Origin: Pelagibius sp028280305
GTDB taxonomy: Bacteria; Pseudomonadota; Alphaproteobacteria; Kiloniellales; Kiloniellaceae
Reading direction: 5' to 3' (one strand)
NCBI RefSeq assembly: GCF_965233615.1
Contig: NZ_OZ247495.1
Length of the DNA: 64,000 nt
Positions 16,401-26,939 of this stretch are shown here, in pieces (position 1 is the first letter of the stretch; every line of letters begins with the position of its first letter). The position numbers and the translations under genes are program-made. The notes beneath the pieces are model-generated. The model worked only from the letters and a program-made list of their open reading frames with translations, had not been told where the DNA came from and did not search any database.

Positions 16401-17333
16401 ATGGATTTGATGCGCAGATCTCTTGCAAGAACGGTCCTGGGTGGAATGCTGCTGTTCGGCGGGCTGCCGGCTGGCTTTGCCGGCGATGTCCGGGCGAACG
16501 ACCAACACCCTGAGCGGAGCCGGGACTTCGCCGCCGAGCTGGCGCAGCTTTCTGCACAGAGGCAGGTTGTCGATCTGGAGCTGGTTCTGGCCGTCGATGC
16601 TTCATCTTCCGTCTCTGCCGAGGAATTCGACCTGCAGATGCGCGGCTTTGCCGATGCTTTCCGCGATCCGGCGGTGGCCGCGGCAATCCGGGCGACCGGG
16701 GAACTGGGCGTGGCCATTGCGATGATCCAGTGGTCCGACAATCGCCGCCAGCACGTTGCGATCGATTGGCAACACCTGACGACGGCGGAGTCGGCGGAGC
16801 GCTATGCGGATCTCATCGACACCACGCCCCGCTTTCTGGACGGGGGTGGTACGGCCATCGGCGGCGCCATCGAATTCGGGGTGCGCCTGATCGAACGCAA
16901 CGCCTTTGAGGGCGTGCGCAAGGTGATCGACATTTCCGGCGACGGCCGGGCGAACCAGGGGGCCCAGCCGGCGAAGCTCCGCGATCTGGCGGTTCTGCAA
17001 GGGATAACCATCAACGGCCTGGCGATCCTGAACGAGGATTCCTCGGTCGACGCCTACTACCGCAGTTCGGTGATCGGTGGCACCGGCGCCTTTGTGATGA
17101 CCGCGAACAACTACGAGGACTTTGCGGCAGCCATGCTGGAGAAGCTGATCAAGGAGATCGGCGCGGTTCCGGTCGCCCACGGCCCCTCCGACGGCCCTTC
17201 AGACACGGGCGGCCCTGAGGGCGCGCCAACGACGCCTGGCGGTACCCAATTGGCCGAGAGAACCGGCACGCTGCCGGGCCCGGCCACGGACCGCGATGCC
17301 TCCCGGGAGTCCGGCGACCTCCCGGGTTATTAG
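16401..17333 (+). CDS. Exported DUF1194 (von Willebrand A-like) protein
   Basis: 310 residues with an N-terminal signal peptide (residues about 1-33). The DUF1194/VWA-like domain starts at 'VVDLELVLAVDASSSVSAEEFDLQ', which contains a MIDAS-type DxSxS. It continues with 'GTAIGGAIEFGVRLI' and 'RKVIDISGDGRANQG'. The last 50 residues are Gly/Pro/Thr-rich and probably disordered. DUF1194 proteins are common in alphaproteobacteria and have no firm function; a metal-dependent protein-binding role in the periplasm is inferred. Confidence 0.8.
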   Translation: MDLMRRSLARTVLGGMLLFGGLPAGFAGDVRANDQHPERSRDFAAELAQLSAQRQVVDLELVLAVDASSSVSAEEFDLQMRGFADAFRDPAVAAAIRATGELGVAIAMIQWSDNRRQHVAIDWQHLTTAESAERYADLIDTTPRFLDGGGTAIGGAIEFGVRLIERNAFEGVRKVIDISGDGRANQGAQPAKLRDLAVLQGITINGLAILNEDSSVDAYYRSSVIGGTGAFVMTANNYEDFAAAMLEKLIKEIGAVPVAHGPSDGPSDTGGPEGAPTTPGGTQLAERTGTLPGPATDRDASRESGDLPGY

Positions 17334-17384
17334 TATTTCCTGTCGAAAGGGCTCAATTTCTGCCGTTCCGGGCGCCGCAGAGGG

Positions 17385-17413
17385 TTGCATTCCCAGTACG
17401 AAGCGGCTACATC
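17385..17413 (+). promoter_or_regulatory. Candidate promoter of tRNA-Glu
   Basis: TTGCAT (17385-17390) and TACATC (17408-17413) are spaced 17 bases apart, ending 13 bases before the mature tRNA 5' end. The -10 match is weak. Confidence 0.3.
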
Positions 17414-17426
17414 CTCTGCGCTCTGG

Positions 17427-17502
17427 GACCCCATCGTCTAGAGGCCTAGGACACCGGCCTTTCACGCCGGCAACACGGGTTCGAATCCCGTTGGGGTCGC
17501 CA
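17427..17502 (+). tRNA. tRNA-Glu (anticodon TTC)
   Basis: A 76-base cloverleaf including an encoded CCA. The acceptor stem pairs GACCCCA (17427-17433) with TGGGGTC (17492-17498), with discriminator G. The anticodon stem-loop is CCGGC-CTTTCAC-GCCGG with anticodon TTC. The T arm is CGGGTTCGAATCCCG. There is no integrase or attachment-site duplication next to it. Confidence 0.96.
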
Positions 17503-17773
17503 TCCTTTCCTTAAAGCTGCCACCGGTCAGAAGGTCCTTGAGATTCTCGGGACTGAAGTTTTGTGACCGGTGTTTGCGTTAGGCGCACCCACGCGGCGGG
17601 CCTCGCGCTCGTCGGATATGAACCGCAAGGTCTGCAGATCCAGCGCGCGAGCTTGGAAGAGGATCAGTCTTAGCGGGACGCGGGGCCCTGACTGGGCGAG
17701 ACTGTGACATTGCCCGAAATCAGCCGAATTATCTTGCCCATAAAGATGGCGCGGCATAGCCTTTAACCTATTA
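17503..17773. other. Intergenic region between tRNA-Glu and the heme operon
   Basis: About 270 bases with no recognised gene. A minus-strand open frame of 76 codons (17527-17757) has no family resemblance or good ribosome-binding site and is not called. The 3' end becomes AT-rich toward the Fur-like operator. Confidence 0.5.
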
Positions 17774-17794
17774 TGCGAATGACTATTATTCGCA
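17774..17794. promoter_or_regulatory. Fur-like iron-responsive operator of the heme operon
   Basis: A 21-base palindrome with arms TGCGAAT and ATTCGCA around GACTATT. It resembles Fur-type boxes of the form GCnAATGAnnATCATTnGC. It lies 18 bases upstream of the probable hmuT start, within the expected promoter. The regulator could be Fur, Mur or another family member; the sequence does not decide. Confidence 0.55.
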
Positions 17795-17812
17795 CATTAT
17801 GGGAGCTGCTCC

Positions 17813-18796
17813 TTGAGTTCACTGGATACCCTGGCGCGAAAAGGGAAAACGCCGGTTGTTGCTCGGTTTTTTCTTCGCATGTTCAGGATACGGCCCGTTG
17901 TGGGACGGCGGGTTTGGCGGCAGGCAAGCTGCTGTCTTGTTGCTGGCCTTGTGACTCTTTTTCTTCAGCCGAGTCCTGAGAACGCAAGCGCAGGGGACAG
18001 CAGCCGTGTTGTCTCCATTGGTGGCTCGGTCACCGAGGTTGTCTATGCGCTCGGTGCGGGGGATCGCTTGATCGCCGTTGACAGCACCAGCCTGCACCCG
18101 CCTGAAGCGCGTGACCATCCGGATGTCGGCTACATGCGACGGCTTTCCGCAGAGTCGATCCTGGCATTGAAGCCGACGTTATTGCTGGCCGTCGAAGATG
18201 CAGGGCCTGCAAGCGTGCTCGACCAGCTTCGCGCCGCCGGAATGAGTTTGGTTATCGTGCCTGACGTGCCCTCGAATGAAGGTGTGTTGCAGAAGGTGGA
18301 TGTCGTCGCAAAAGCCCTCGACCTGGAGGCCGAAGGGCGGATGGTTTCGGACAGGCTCCGAGAGGAACTCGCGCTGCTCGGCGATGATTTGAGCAAAGTC
18401 GGTGGGAAGCCCTCAGTGCTTTTTCTGCTTTCCGTGGGCCGGGGGGCTCCGCTGGCGGCAGGGCGTGATACCTCGGCGGCGAGTATCATCGGGCTTGCCG
18501 GCGGCCGCAACGCGATTGACGCCTTTGATGGTTACAAACCCCTGACTCCCGAGGCAATGGTCGGCACTGAGCCGGACTATATTTTGGTGACGGAACGCAC
18601 TCGAGACCTGCTTGGCGGAGAGCAGGCGTTGCTTACGCGGCCCGAAATCGCCGCGATGCCGGCGGGCCGTGAGCGCCGTGTGATAACCATGGACGGTCTA
18701 CTCCTTCTCGGTTTCGGTCCGCGCACGCCGCAGGCGATCCGAGACCTTGCCGCTGGCCTTCATCCGGATTGGCCGGCTTCCTCCGTTTCCGATTAG
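17813..18796 (+). CDS. hmuT: Hemin ABC transporter substrate-binding protein HmuT
   Basis: 327-residue periplasmic heme-binding protein. A signal region (about residues 23-62) precedes a class III binding-protein fold, starting 'RVVSIGGSVTEVVYALGAGDRLIAVD' and continuing 'HPDVGYMRRLSAESILALKPT'. It delivers heme to HmuU. The start is uncertain: TTG at 17813 has GGGAG seven bases upstream, while ATG at 17879 gives a more ordinary signal peptide. It is the first gene of hmuTUV, 12 bases before hmuU. No TonB-dependent outer-membrane heme receptor lies in the window. Confidence 0.88.
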   Translation: MSSLDTLARKGKTPVVARFFLRMFRIRPVVGRRVWRQASCCLVAGLVTLFLQPSPENASAGDSSRVVSIGGSVTEVVYALGAGDRLIAVDSTSLHPPEARDHPDVGYMRRLSAESILALKPTLLLAVEDAGPASVLDQLRAAGMSLVIVPDVPSNEGVLQKVDVVAKALDLEAEGRMVSDRLREELALLGDDLSKVGGKPSVLFLLSVGRGAPLAAGRDTSAASIIGLAGGRNAIDAFDGYKPLTPEAMVGTEPDYILVTERTRDLLGGEQALLTRPEIAAMPAGRERRVITMDGLLLLGFGPRTPQAIRDLAAGLHPDWPASSVSD

Positions 18797-18808
18797 CGCA
18801 GCGCTACG

Positions 18809-19894
18809 ATGGAAATGGCTGTCGACATCGCCCAGGCGGTGGAGAGACAGGCGAGGCGGGCTAGGTTTGCGCTTCTCGCACTTACGGTGTTGTTGCTGGC
18901 GGCATTTTTTCTTGCGATTGGCTATGGCGCCGTTGCGATAGCGCCACTTCAGACCCTGGCGATCCTGCTGGACCAACTTGGCCTGAACATCCTCGATGGC
19001 TATGAGGAGGTGCAGAAGGTGGTGCTGCTGGTTATCCGTTTGCCGCGGGTTTTATTGGGGCTTCTGGCCGGCGCGGCCCTTGCTGTTGCCGGCGCCGCTC
19101 TGCAAGGGCTCTTTCGCAATCCTCTTGCCGACCCGGGACTGATTGGGGTGTCCACAGGTTCTGCCCTCGCGGCCGGTGCCGCCATCGTCTTCGGCGGTAC
19201 TCTGCTGGGTGTTCTCCCCGGCTGGGTCAGCAACGCCCTGTTGCCCTTTGCCGCTTTCGTCGGCGGCTTGGCAACGACCCTTCTGGTTTACCGCATCGCC
19301 AGCCGTGATGGACGCACTGAGGTCGCGACAATGCTATTGGCCGGCATAGCACTGAATGCCCTTGCGGGAGCGGGGATCGGCCTGCTGGTCTTTGTGAGCG
19401 ACGATCAACAGCTCCGCGACCTGCAGTTCTGGCTGCTCGGCGGTCTTGGCGGCGTGACCTGGCCGAGCCTCTTCTCGGCAGCGCCCCTGATCCTGACACC
19501 AATCCTTCTTCTCCTGTTTTTTTCCCGCCAACTCAATGCGCTGCTTTTGGGAGAGGCGGAAGCCACCCATCTGGGCTTCGATGTGGAGAGGACGAAAGGT
19601 ACGATCGTCATTCTGGCGGCCCTGACCGTCGGCGCGTCGGTTGCCCTGACCGGTGTTATCGGCTTCATCGGCCTGGTGGTCCCGCATCTGGTGCGGCTGA
19701 TGATCGGGCCGGACCATCGTACCCTGTTGCCGGCTTCGATCCTGTTGGGCGCGGCATTGCTGCTATTGGCCGATCTCGCCGCGCGAACCATCGTGCTGCC
19801 TGCGGAACTGCCTGTTGGCATCCTGACGAGTTGTATCGGCGGACCGTTCTTTCTTTGGCTCTTGATCCGCCGCCGCAGCCTGGGGATGTGGTAA
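18809..19894 (+). CDS. hmuU: Heme ABC transporter permease HmuU
   Basis: 361-residue FecCD-family inner-membrane permease with about nine to ten hydrophobic helices. Family motifs are 'VIRLPRVLLGLLAGAALAVAGAALQGLFRNPLADPGLIGVS' (quoted here only as a region, about residues 75-115), the ATPase-coupling loop near 'LGFDVERTKG' and 'GFIGLVVPHLVRLMIGPDHR'. It moves heme across the inner membrane with HmuV. Its stop overlaps the hmuV start by one base (TAATG). Confidence 0.92.
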   Translation: MEMAVDIAQAVERQARRARFALLALTVLLLAAFFLAIGYGAVAIAPLQTLAILLDQLGLNILDGYEEVQKVVLLVIRLPRVLLGLLAGAALAVAGAALQGLFRNPLADPGLIGVSTGSALAAGAAIVFGGTLLGVLPGWVSNALLPFAAFVGGLATTLLVYRIASRDGRTEVATMLLAGIALNALAGAGIGLLVFVSDDQQLRDLQFWLLGGLGGVTWPSLFSAAPLILTPILLLLFFSRQLNALLLGEAEATHLGFDVERTKGTIVILAALTVGASVALTGVIGFIGLVVPHLVRLMIGPDHRTLLPASILLGAALLLLADLAARTIVLPAELPVGILTSCIGGPFFLWLLIRRRSLGMW

Positions 19895-20700
19895 TGCTTG
19901 CCGCTTTGAATCTGCGATACCACTACGGAGCCAAGCCGATCCTCTCCGATGTTTCCCTTCCCATAAGGCCCGGAGAGGTGCTTGCCGTCATCGGTCCGAA
20001 CGGGGCTGGCAAATCGACTCTTCTTCACCTGCTATCCGGGACGATAAAGCCGCAGAGCGGTGAGGTGAGTCTCGATGGCCGGCCGTTACGTCAGTGGAGA
20101 CCCGTGGACCTGGCAAAGCGACGCGCCGTGCTGCCTCAGACGCCGCTCCTGAATTTTCCATTCCGTGTGCTTGATGTCGTTTTGTTAGGCCGCAGCCCTT
20201 TCGCCGGACAGGCGGCGCGGCAGGAGGATCTGCGGATCGCTGCCGCGGCGCTCCACGAAGCGGATGCGGTTCATCTTGCCGAGCGGATCTATCCCACGCT
20301 TTCAGGCGGCGAGCGACAGCGCGTGCAGCTTGCCCGGGTGCTGACCCAGGTCTGGCCGGCTGCTTGTGATACGGCTGGTGAAGGTTCCGGCAAGCACGAA
20401 AGCCGCTATCTGCTGCTTGACGAGCCGACAAACAATCTCGACATCGCCCATCAGCAAACGACTCTCGCATCCGCACGTCGCCTGACCGACCATGGTCATG
20501 GGGTGCTGGCGGTCTTGCATGATCCGAATCTGGCCGCATTCTACGCTGACCGCGTCTGCATCCTGAAGGACGGCGAGATTATGGCCGAAGGAACACCGGA
20601 TACCGTTATCACTGAGCGCAACCTCGAGGCCGCTTTCGGTCTGCGCGTAACAGTTATGCGCCACCCTGGAAACGGACGAGCCGTCATGGTGCCGGGGTGA
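19894..20700 (+). CDS. hmuV: Heme ABC transporter ATP-binding protein HmuV
   Basis: 268-residue ATPase with Walker A GPNGAGKST, signature LSGGERQR, Walker B 'YLLLDEPTNNLD' and H-loop 'VLHDPNLAA'. A loop of about 15 residues between the signature and Walker B ('PAACDTAGEGSGKHES') is typical of HmuV. The ATG at 19894 overlaps the hmuU stop, so the longer upstream frame is rejected. Confidence 0.92.
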   Translation: MLAALNLRYHYGAKPILSDVSLPIRPGEVLAVIGPNGAGKSTLLHLLSGTIKPQSGEVSLDGRPLRQWRPVDLAKRRAVLPQTPLLNFPFRVLDVVLLGRSPFAGQAARQEDLRIAAAALHEADAVHLAERIYPTLSGGERQRVQLARVLTQVWPAACDTAGEGSGKHESRYLLLDEPTNNLDIAHQQTTLASARRLTDHGHGVLAVLHDPNLAAFYADRVCILKDGEIMAEGTPDTVITERNLEAAFGLRVTVMRHPGNGRAVMVPG

Positions 20701-20758
20701 GCGGCGCACTTCATATGTGCAGGTAAGAGAACCACCTATCAGGACTATGGAGGATCGC

Positions 20759-21070
20759 ATGTACATCGCTATGAACCGTTTTCAAGTGCGTCACGGTCAC
20801 GAAGCCGAGTTCGAGGAAGTCTGGAAAGGCCGCGACAGCCGGCTGAAGGGTGTTCCAGGCTTTGTGGAGTTTCACCTGCTCAAAGGGCCGCAACACGAGG
20901 ACTACAGGCTCTATTCGTCCCATACCCTTTGGGCATCGCGTGCTGATTTCGAAGCCTGGACGAAGTCGGAAGCCTTTCGTGAAGCGCATCGTTCCGCCGG
21001 TGGAAACCGCCACATGTATCTCGAAGGACCTCACTTCGAAGGTTTCGATGTCGTTCAGCATATGAAGTGA
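20759..21070 (+). CDS. IsdG-type heme-degrading monooxygenase (ABM domain)
   Basis: 103-residue antibiotic-biosynthesis-monooxygenase fold. The three residues essential in IsdG/IsdI fall at almost the same positions: Asn6, Trp67 and His77. The spacing and the position as fourth gene of the heme operon support cytoplasmic cleavage of imported heme to release iron. The start at 20759 has GGAGG six bases upstream. It lies 58 bases after hmuV and is presumably on the same transcript under the Fur-like box. The cleavage product (biliverdin, staphylobilin or another) cannot be inferred. Confidence 0.8.
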   Translation: MYIAMNRFQVRHGHEAEFEEVWKGRDSRLKGVPGFVEFHLLKGPQHEDYRLYSSHTLWASRADFEAWTKSEAFREAHRSAGGNRHMYLEGPHFEGFDVVQHMK

Positions 21071-21282
21071 GGGAGTAATCCGGGCCGGCCGCCGGCCGCT
21101 AACCCCTCGGGGGTAAGGGCGGCTGTTCATTTGCGTCGCCCGCTAGACGTTCTGCGCGGCAGGACACCTAATCATTTGTGCTAGCCTTGTCCGGTTGATC
21201 CGGGCTGCCGTTCGCCTGCCCGCGGTTGTGGGTGGGCTTGGCGGCCGCGGCGACCTCCGCCTGCCAGCAAGGGGAATGCGCC

Positions 21283-22458
21283 ATGGCCAGCAAAAAGCCG
21301 CGTAAGAAAAAAGCCAAAACCTCTCGTAAAGCCAGCCCTAGGAAGACTGCTCCCAAAAAGACCGCTCCCGGGAAGACCGCTCCCAGAAAGACCGCTCCCA
21401 GAAAGACTGGTGAGAGCGCGGAGGTGAAGATCTGCGCTTTGCCGTCGTCGCCCGAGCGCGACCTTGCGCCGACCATGGATCCCTTCCGCGCCTCGCTGAT
21501 CCGCTTCATGGACAAGAAGTGGGTGAACGGCACGGCGCTCAGCTACTACTTCTTTCGCAAGCCCGCGGCCTGGCGTGGCGCCGACAATCAGGAACAGGCG
21601 GTGCGCGATGCCTTTCAGGAGTGGAAGGATCTGGGACTGGGTCTCGTCTTCAATGAGGTCGATGCGCCGGAAGAGGCGGAGATCCGCATCGGATTTGATC
21701 ACCGCGACGGCTCCTGGTCCTATGTTGGCCGGGATGCCGTCGATCACGCCAGCGATCCGCGCAAGCGCACCATGAACTTCGGCTGGGACCTGACCACTCC
21801 CTATGGCCGCGACACCGCATTGCACGAAATCGGTCACGCCCTGGGCTTTCCCCATGAGCATCAGAATCCCAACGCCGGGATCGTCTGGGACGAGGCGGCG
21901 GTGATTGCCAACTTCTCCGGCCCGCCCAACAACTGGCCGGAGGATCAGATCCGCCACAACATCCTCCGCAAGATCGACCCCTCCCTGGTCGAAGGTTCGG
22001 AGTGGGACCCGGATTCGATCATGCACTATCGCTTCGGGCCCGGGCTGATCACGTTGCCCGCGATTTACAAGACTCAATCCTTGATTCCGGCGCCGGGCCT
22101 CTCGCCCATCGATATCGACCGGGCGGTGGCCTTTTACCCGATGATCAATCGCGAGCCCAGGCTGCGGCCCTATGAATCCCAGCGCATCAGCATCCTTCCG
22201 GGCGAGCAGTTGAACTTCGCGATCGAGCCGGAGCGCAGCCGCCTGTACAGCATGCAGACCTTCGGCGGCATGGATACGGTGATGGTGTTGTTCGAGGAGG
22301 TCGACGGACAGCCGTTCTACATGGACGGCGACGACGACAGCGGCAGCGACTTCAATGCCAAGATCACCGTGCGGCTGCGCCGCGGCCGGCGCTACATTCT
22401 GCGTCTGCGCCTCTACTACGCCATGCAGCAGGGTGAGGGCGTCTTGATGCTGTGGTAG
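21283..22458 (+). CDS. Astacin/matrixin-like zinc metallopeptidase with lysine-rich repeat N-terminus
   Basis: 391 residues. Residues 1-42 are strongly basic (Lys/Arg/Pro/Thr/Ala) with four KTAPx repeats. The metzincin catalytic domain (about 70-270) contains HEIGHALGFPHE at 181-192, which is HExxHxxGxxH plus the Glu typical of astacins. The Met-turn SIMHY is at 245-249. A C-terminal domain of about 110 residues ('YESQRISILPGEQLNFAIEPE' onward) looks like a bacterial pre-peptidase C-terminal beta-sandwich. There is no signal peptide. The ATG at 21283 has AAGGGGA seven bases upstream. Substrate unknown. Confidence 0.8.
   Translation: MASKKPRKKKAKTSRKASPRKTAPKKTAPGKTAPRKTAPRKTGESAEVKICALPSSPERDLAPTMDPFRASLIRFMDKKWVNGTALSYYFFRKPAAWRGADNQEQAVRDAFQEWKDLGLGLVFNEVDAPEEAEIRIGFDHRDGSWSYVGRDAVDHASDPRKRTMNFGWDLTTPYGRDTALHEIGHALGFPHEHQNPNAGIVWDEAAVIANFSGPPNNWPEDQIRHNILRKIDPSLVEGSEWDPDSIMHYRFGPGLITLPAIYKTQSLIPAPGLSPIDIDRAVAFYPMINREPRLRPYESQRISILPGEQLNFAIEPERSRLYSMQTFGGMDTVMVLFEEVDGQPFYMDGDDDSGSDFNAKITVRLRRGRRYILRLRLYYAMQQGEGVLMLW
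21343..21408 (+). repeat. 15-bp coding tandem repeat (KTAPx) in the metallopeptidase gene
   Basis: Four consecutive 15-base units of the form AAGACYGCTCCCnnn (21343-21402) encode KTAPK, KTAPG, KTAPR and KTAPR, followed by a partial fifth (KTG). The near-identical DNA indicates recent unit duplication. Length changes would stay in frame. Confidence 0.85.
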
Positions 22459-22471
22459 CGGGCTTCCGGTT

Positions 22472-23038
22472 TCAGGCCCGGCCGCGGCCGCCCATTGGGA
22501 CGTCGGTGCTTTGACCGAGCAGGCTGAGCAACAGCGCACAGCCGTCCCCGAAGACTTCGGTCATGACCGACAGCGGGGTCGGTTGCATGGTACGGATGCG
22601 GGCCTCGACATCGCCTTCGACTGCGGTCAGTTCCCCGGAGAACTTTCGCACGATCTTTTTGATCGGCTGATTATCCGGAAGGCAAAGCAGAAAGACCGTG
22701 CGAAGGCCGCGGTTCCGCGCGACCAGCAGCGCTTCGGCGACCAGGCGGGTGCCCAGGCCCTGCTTCTGATAGGGGCCTTCTACCGAGACAGACAATTCGG
22801 CATTCCTGGACCAGCAGGAACCGATCCTGCGCAGTTCGACGACCCCGTGCAGACGATCCTTGTCAAAGACACCCACCGCCCAGGTCTGCGACCAGTCGAT
22901 GGCCTCGGCATAGCTATCCAGGCCGGCATCTTTGACAGCGTGCCCGAAACGCAATCGGACATCATCGGCAGAGAGGCGTCGCAGATGCCCCTTCAGCTGG
23001 TCGGCATCACAGGCCGACAGCTTGCGAACAGCAAACAT
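22472..23038 (-). CDS. GNAT-family N-acetyltransferase
   Basis: 188 residues with a GNAT fold: N-terminal 'LKGHLRRLSADDVRLRFGHAV', core strands, and the acetyl-CoA-binding motif A 'VEGPYQKQGLGTRLVAEALLVARNRGLR'-type segment (Q/RxxGxG as QKQGLG), then 'LPDNQPIKKIVRKF'. It transfers an acetyl group to an unknown acceptor in the cytoplasm. The N-terminal half resembles acetyltransferase domains in Pat-like proteins, but no ligase domain is present. It is convergent with the metallopeptidase gene. Confidence 0.82.
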   Translation of the reverse strand: MFAVRKLSACDADQLKGHLRRLSADDVRLRFGHAVKDAGLDSYAEAIDWSQTWAVGVFDKDRLHGVVELRRIGSCWSRNAELSVSVEGPYQKQGLGTRLVAEALLVARNRGLRTVFLLCLPDNQPIKKIVRKFSGELTAVEGDVEARIRTMQPTPLSVMTEVFGDGCALLLSLLGQSTDVPMGGRGRA

Positions 23039-23143
23039 CGTTACTCCGATTCCCGACCGCCGCCCGGCCTGTGTTGATCGCTCCTGCGGATCGCCGCCGG
23101 GCGCAACAGACAGGTGAAACGGCGGTCGCTGACGGCTGCCTGG

Positions 23144-23404
23144 TTACGCCTGGAGAGCGGGATTGCCGGCGGTCTGGCCGGTCCCCTTCGTCTCATCGGA
23201 TTTTGGCTGCGCGCTGGCGATGCGGGCGAAGAGGCGCTTGAAAAACGTCGCGATGGCTTCGGCCTGCATGCGCCGGCCCTCGGCGATGTAGCGCTCGATC
23301 TGATCTCGATCCAGCGTGAACTCGATTCCCTCCGGCGCGCGGTTGATAGCGCTCTCGGCGGTGGCCGCTTCGGCCCCGATAACTTCGTTGCTTTGGTGCT
23401 TCAT
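23144..23404 (-). CDS. Small conserved alphaproteobacterial protein of unknown function
   Basis: 86-residue soluble protein. The central helix 'DRDQIERYIAEGRRMQAEAIATFF' resembles small proteins found across Rhodobacterales and Rhodospirillales (RSP_7527-like); this is from memory of the pattern. Both ends look disordered. The ATG at 23404 has AAGGACG about eight bases upstream; an in-frame ATG at 23473 would fall in the AT-rich promoter region. No function can be assigned. Confidence 0.55.
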   Translation of the reverse strand: MKHQSNEVIGAEAATAESAINRAPEGIEFTLDRDQIERYIAEGRRMQAEAIATFFKRLFARIASAQPKSDETKGTGQTAGNPALQA

Positions 23405-23777
23405 CTGGAAACGTCCTTGCTTTGGTGTTTCTCTTGAGCACCTCCCTAAACCGCACTTGTTATTGCAGTGCACGGTTAAAAATGTATGTATATTTCAGAC
23501 TGTTGCAACGAAAATGTTGCGCTGCATCATAGGCATGCGAAAGACGCATAACGCTTGCCGAAAGCCCGGTTAGACAGCCTTGGCCGGGACTGAGACGGGT
23601 CTTGAGCCAGCCGGGAGTGATAGCGTTTGACGCTTGCGCGATTTGGCGTAAGGTTCGCGGCTGGAAGCGTTACAGGGGGATGAAAAGGCTGGCGGGCGGC
23701 TTTCCCGAACGATCAAGGACCCGCTTAAATCAATGAAGCAGGGGCCGGGGCGAACAGCACCCCGGCAGACGGGGTAC
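23405..23777. promoter_or_regulatory. Divergent regulatory region between the small protein gene and livH
   Basis: About 370 bases without a gene. Between 23440 and 23530 it is AT-rich and holds TGCA-centred palindromes: TGCAGTGCA (23464-23472) and GTTGCAAC (23502-23509), then TGTTGCGCTGCA (about 23515-23526). Such TGC-rich inverted motifs suggest an operator for the small protein gene, but the regulator is not identifiable. The livH promoter is not evident. Confidence 0.3.
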
Positions 23778-24692
<915 letters not shown>

Positions 24693-24695
24693 GCC

Positions 24696-26008
<1,313 letters not shown>

Positions 26009-26012
<4 letters not shown>

Positions 26013-26938
26013 CCCTGGCCGAGGCGGATTCACCGAGTCACGATCCCCACGACACGACAGTGCCGAGCGGCGCGCGGCCGCTGCTGACGGTGGAGCACCT
26101 GACCATGCGGTTCGGCGGTCTGGTGGCGGTCAATGATGTATCCTTTGCCGCCGGCGATGCGGAGATCACTGCCATTATCGGCCCCAACGGCGCCGGCAAG
26201 ACAACGCTCTTCAACTGCCTTACGGGTTTCTACAAGCCGACGGTCGGACGCCTTACCCTGGACAGTTCAGGGCGCCAGCATTTTCTCGAACGGATGGACG
26301 ATTTTCGCATCGCCCAGAAGGCCCATGTCGGCCGCACCTTTCAGAACATTCGGCTTTTCCCCGCCATGTCCGTGCTCGAGAACCTCATGGTGGCGCAGCA
26401 CAATGCCCTGATGGTCGCCTCCGGCTACTCGGTTTTCGGCCTGCTGGGTATCGGTGGTTACCGAAAGGCGGAACACGAGGCTGTCGACTACGCGCGCTAT
26501 TGGCTGGAGCAGGTGAACCTGATCGACCGCGCCGACGACAATGCCGGCGACCTGCCTTACGGCGCGCAGCGCCGCCTGGAGATCGCCAGAGCCATGTGCA
26601 GCCGCCCGGTGCTGCTCTGTCTCGACGAGCCGGCGGCCGGGCTCAACCCGCGGGAATCGGCCGAGCTGAATGCGTTGCTGCTCTACATCAAAGAAAAGCA
26701 CCAGATCGGTTTGCTGCTGATCGAACACGACATGAGCGTGGTGATGGAAATCTCCGACCACATCGTCGTTCTGGACTACGGCCGCAAGATTTCCGACGGG
26801 ACGCCGTCTTTCGTCCGCGGTGACCCGACGGTGATCCGGGCCTATCTGGGTGAGGAAGAGGACGACGAGATCCCGCCGGAAGTCGCGGCCGATCTCGCGG
26901 CCGAAGCGGATTCCGGCAACGATGGGGAGGGGCGCTGA
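26009..26938 (+). CDS. livG: Branched-chain amino-acid ABC transporter ATPase LivG
   Basis: 309-residue ATPase: Walker A GPNGAGKT, the LivG-type 'VGRTFQNIRLFPAMSVLENLMVAQ', signature-like 'LPYGAQRRLEIARAM', Walker B 'VLLCLDEPAAGLNP' and H-loop 'IEHDMSVVM'. The usual LSGG is replaced by LPYG, normal for LivG. A C-terminal acidic extension of about 35 residues ('EEEDDEIPPEVAADL') is longer than in enteric LivG. It overlaps livM by four bases. Confidence 0.93.
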
Positions 26939-26939
26939 C

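Noticed and set aside
17503..17812. Integrated element downstream of tRNA-Glu
   Set aside because: No integrase gene and no repeat of the tRNA 3' end within the window; the next genes are an ordinary heme operon.
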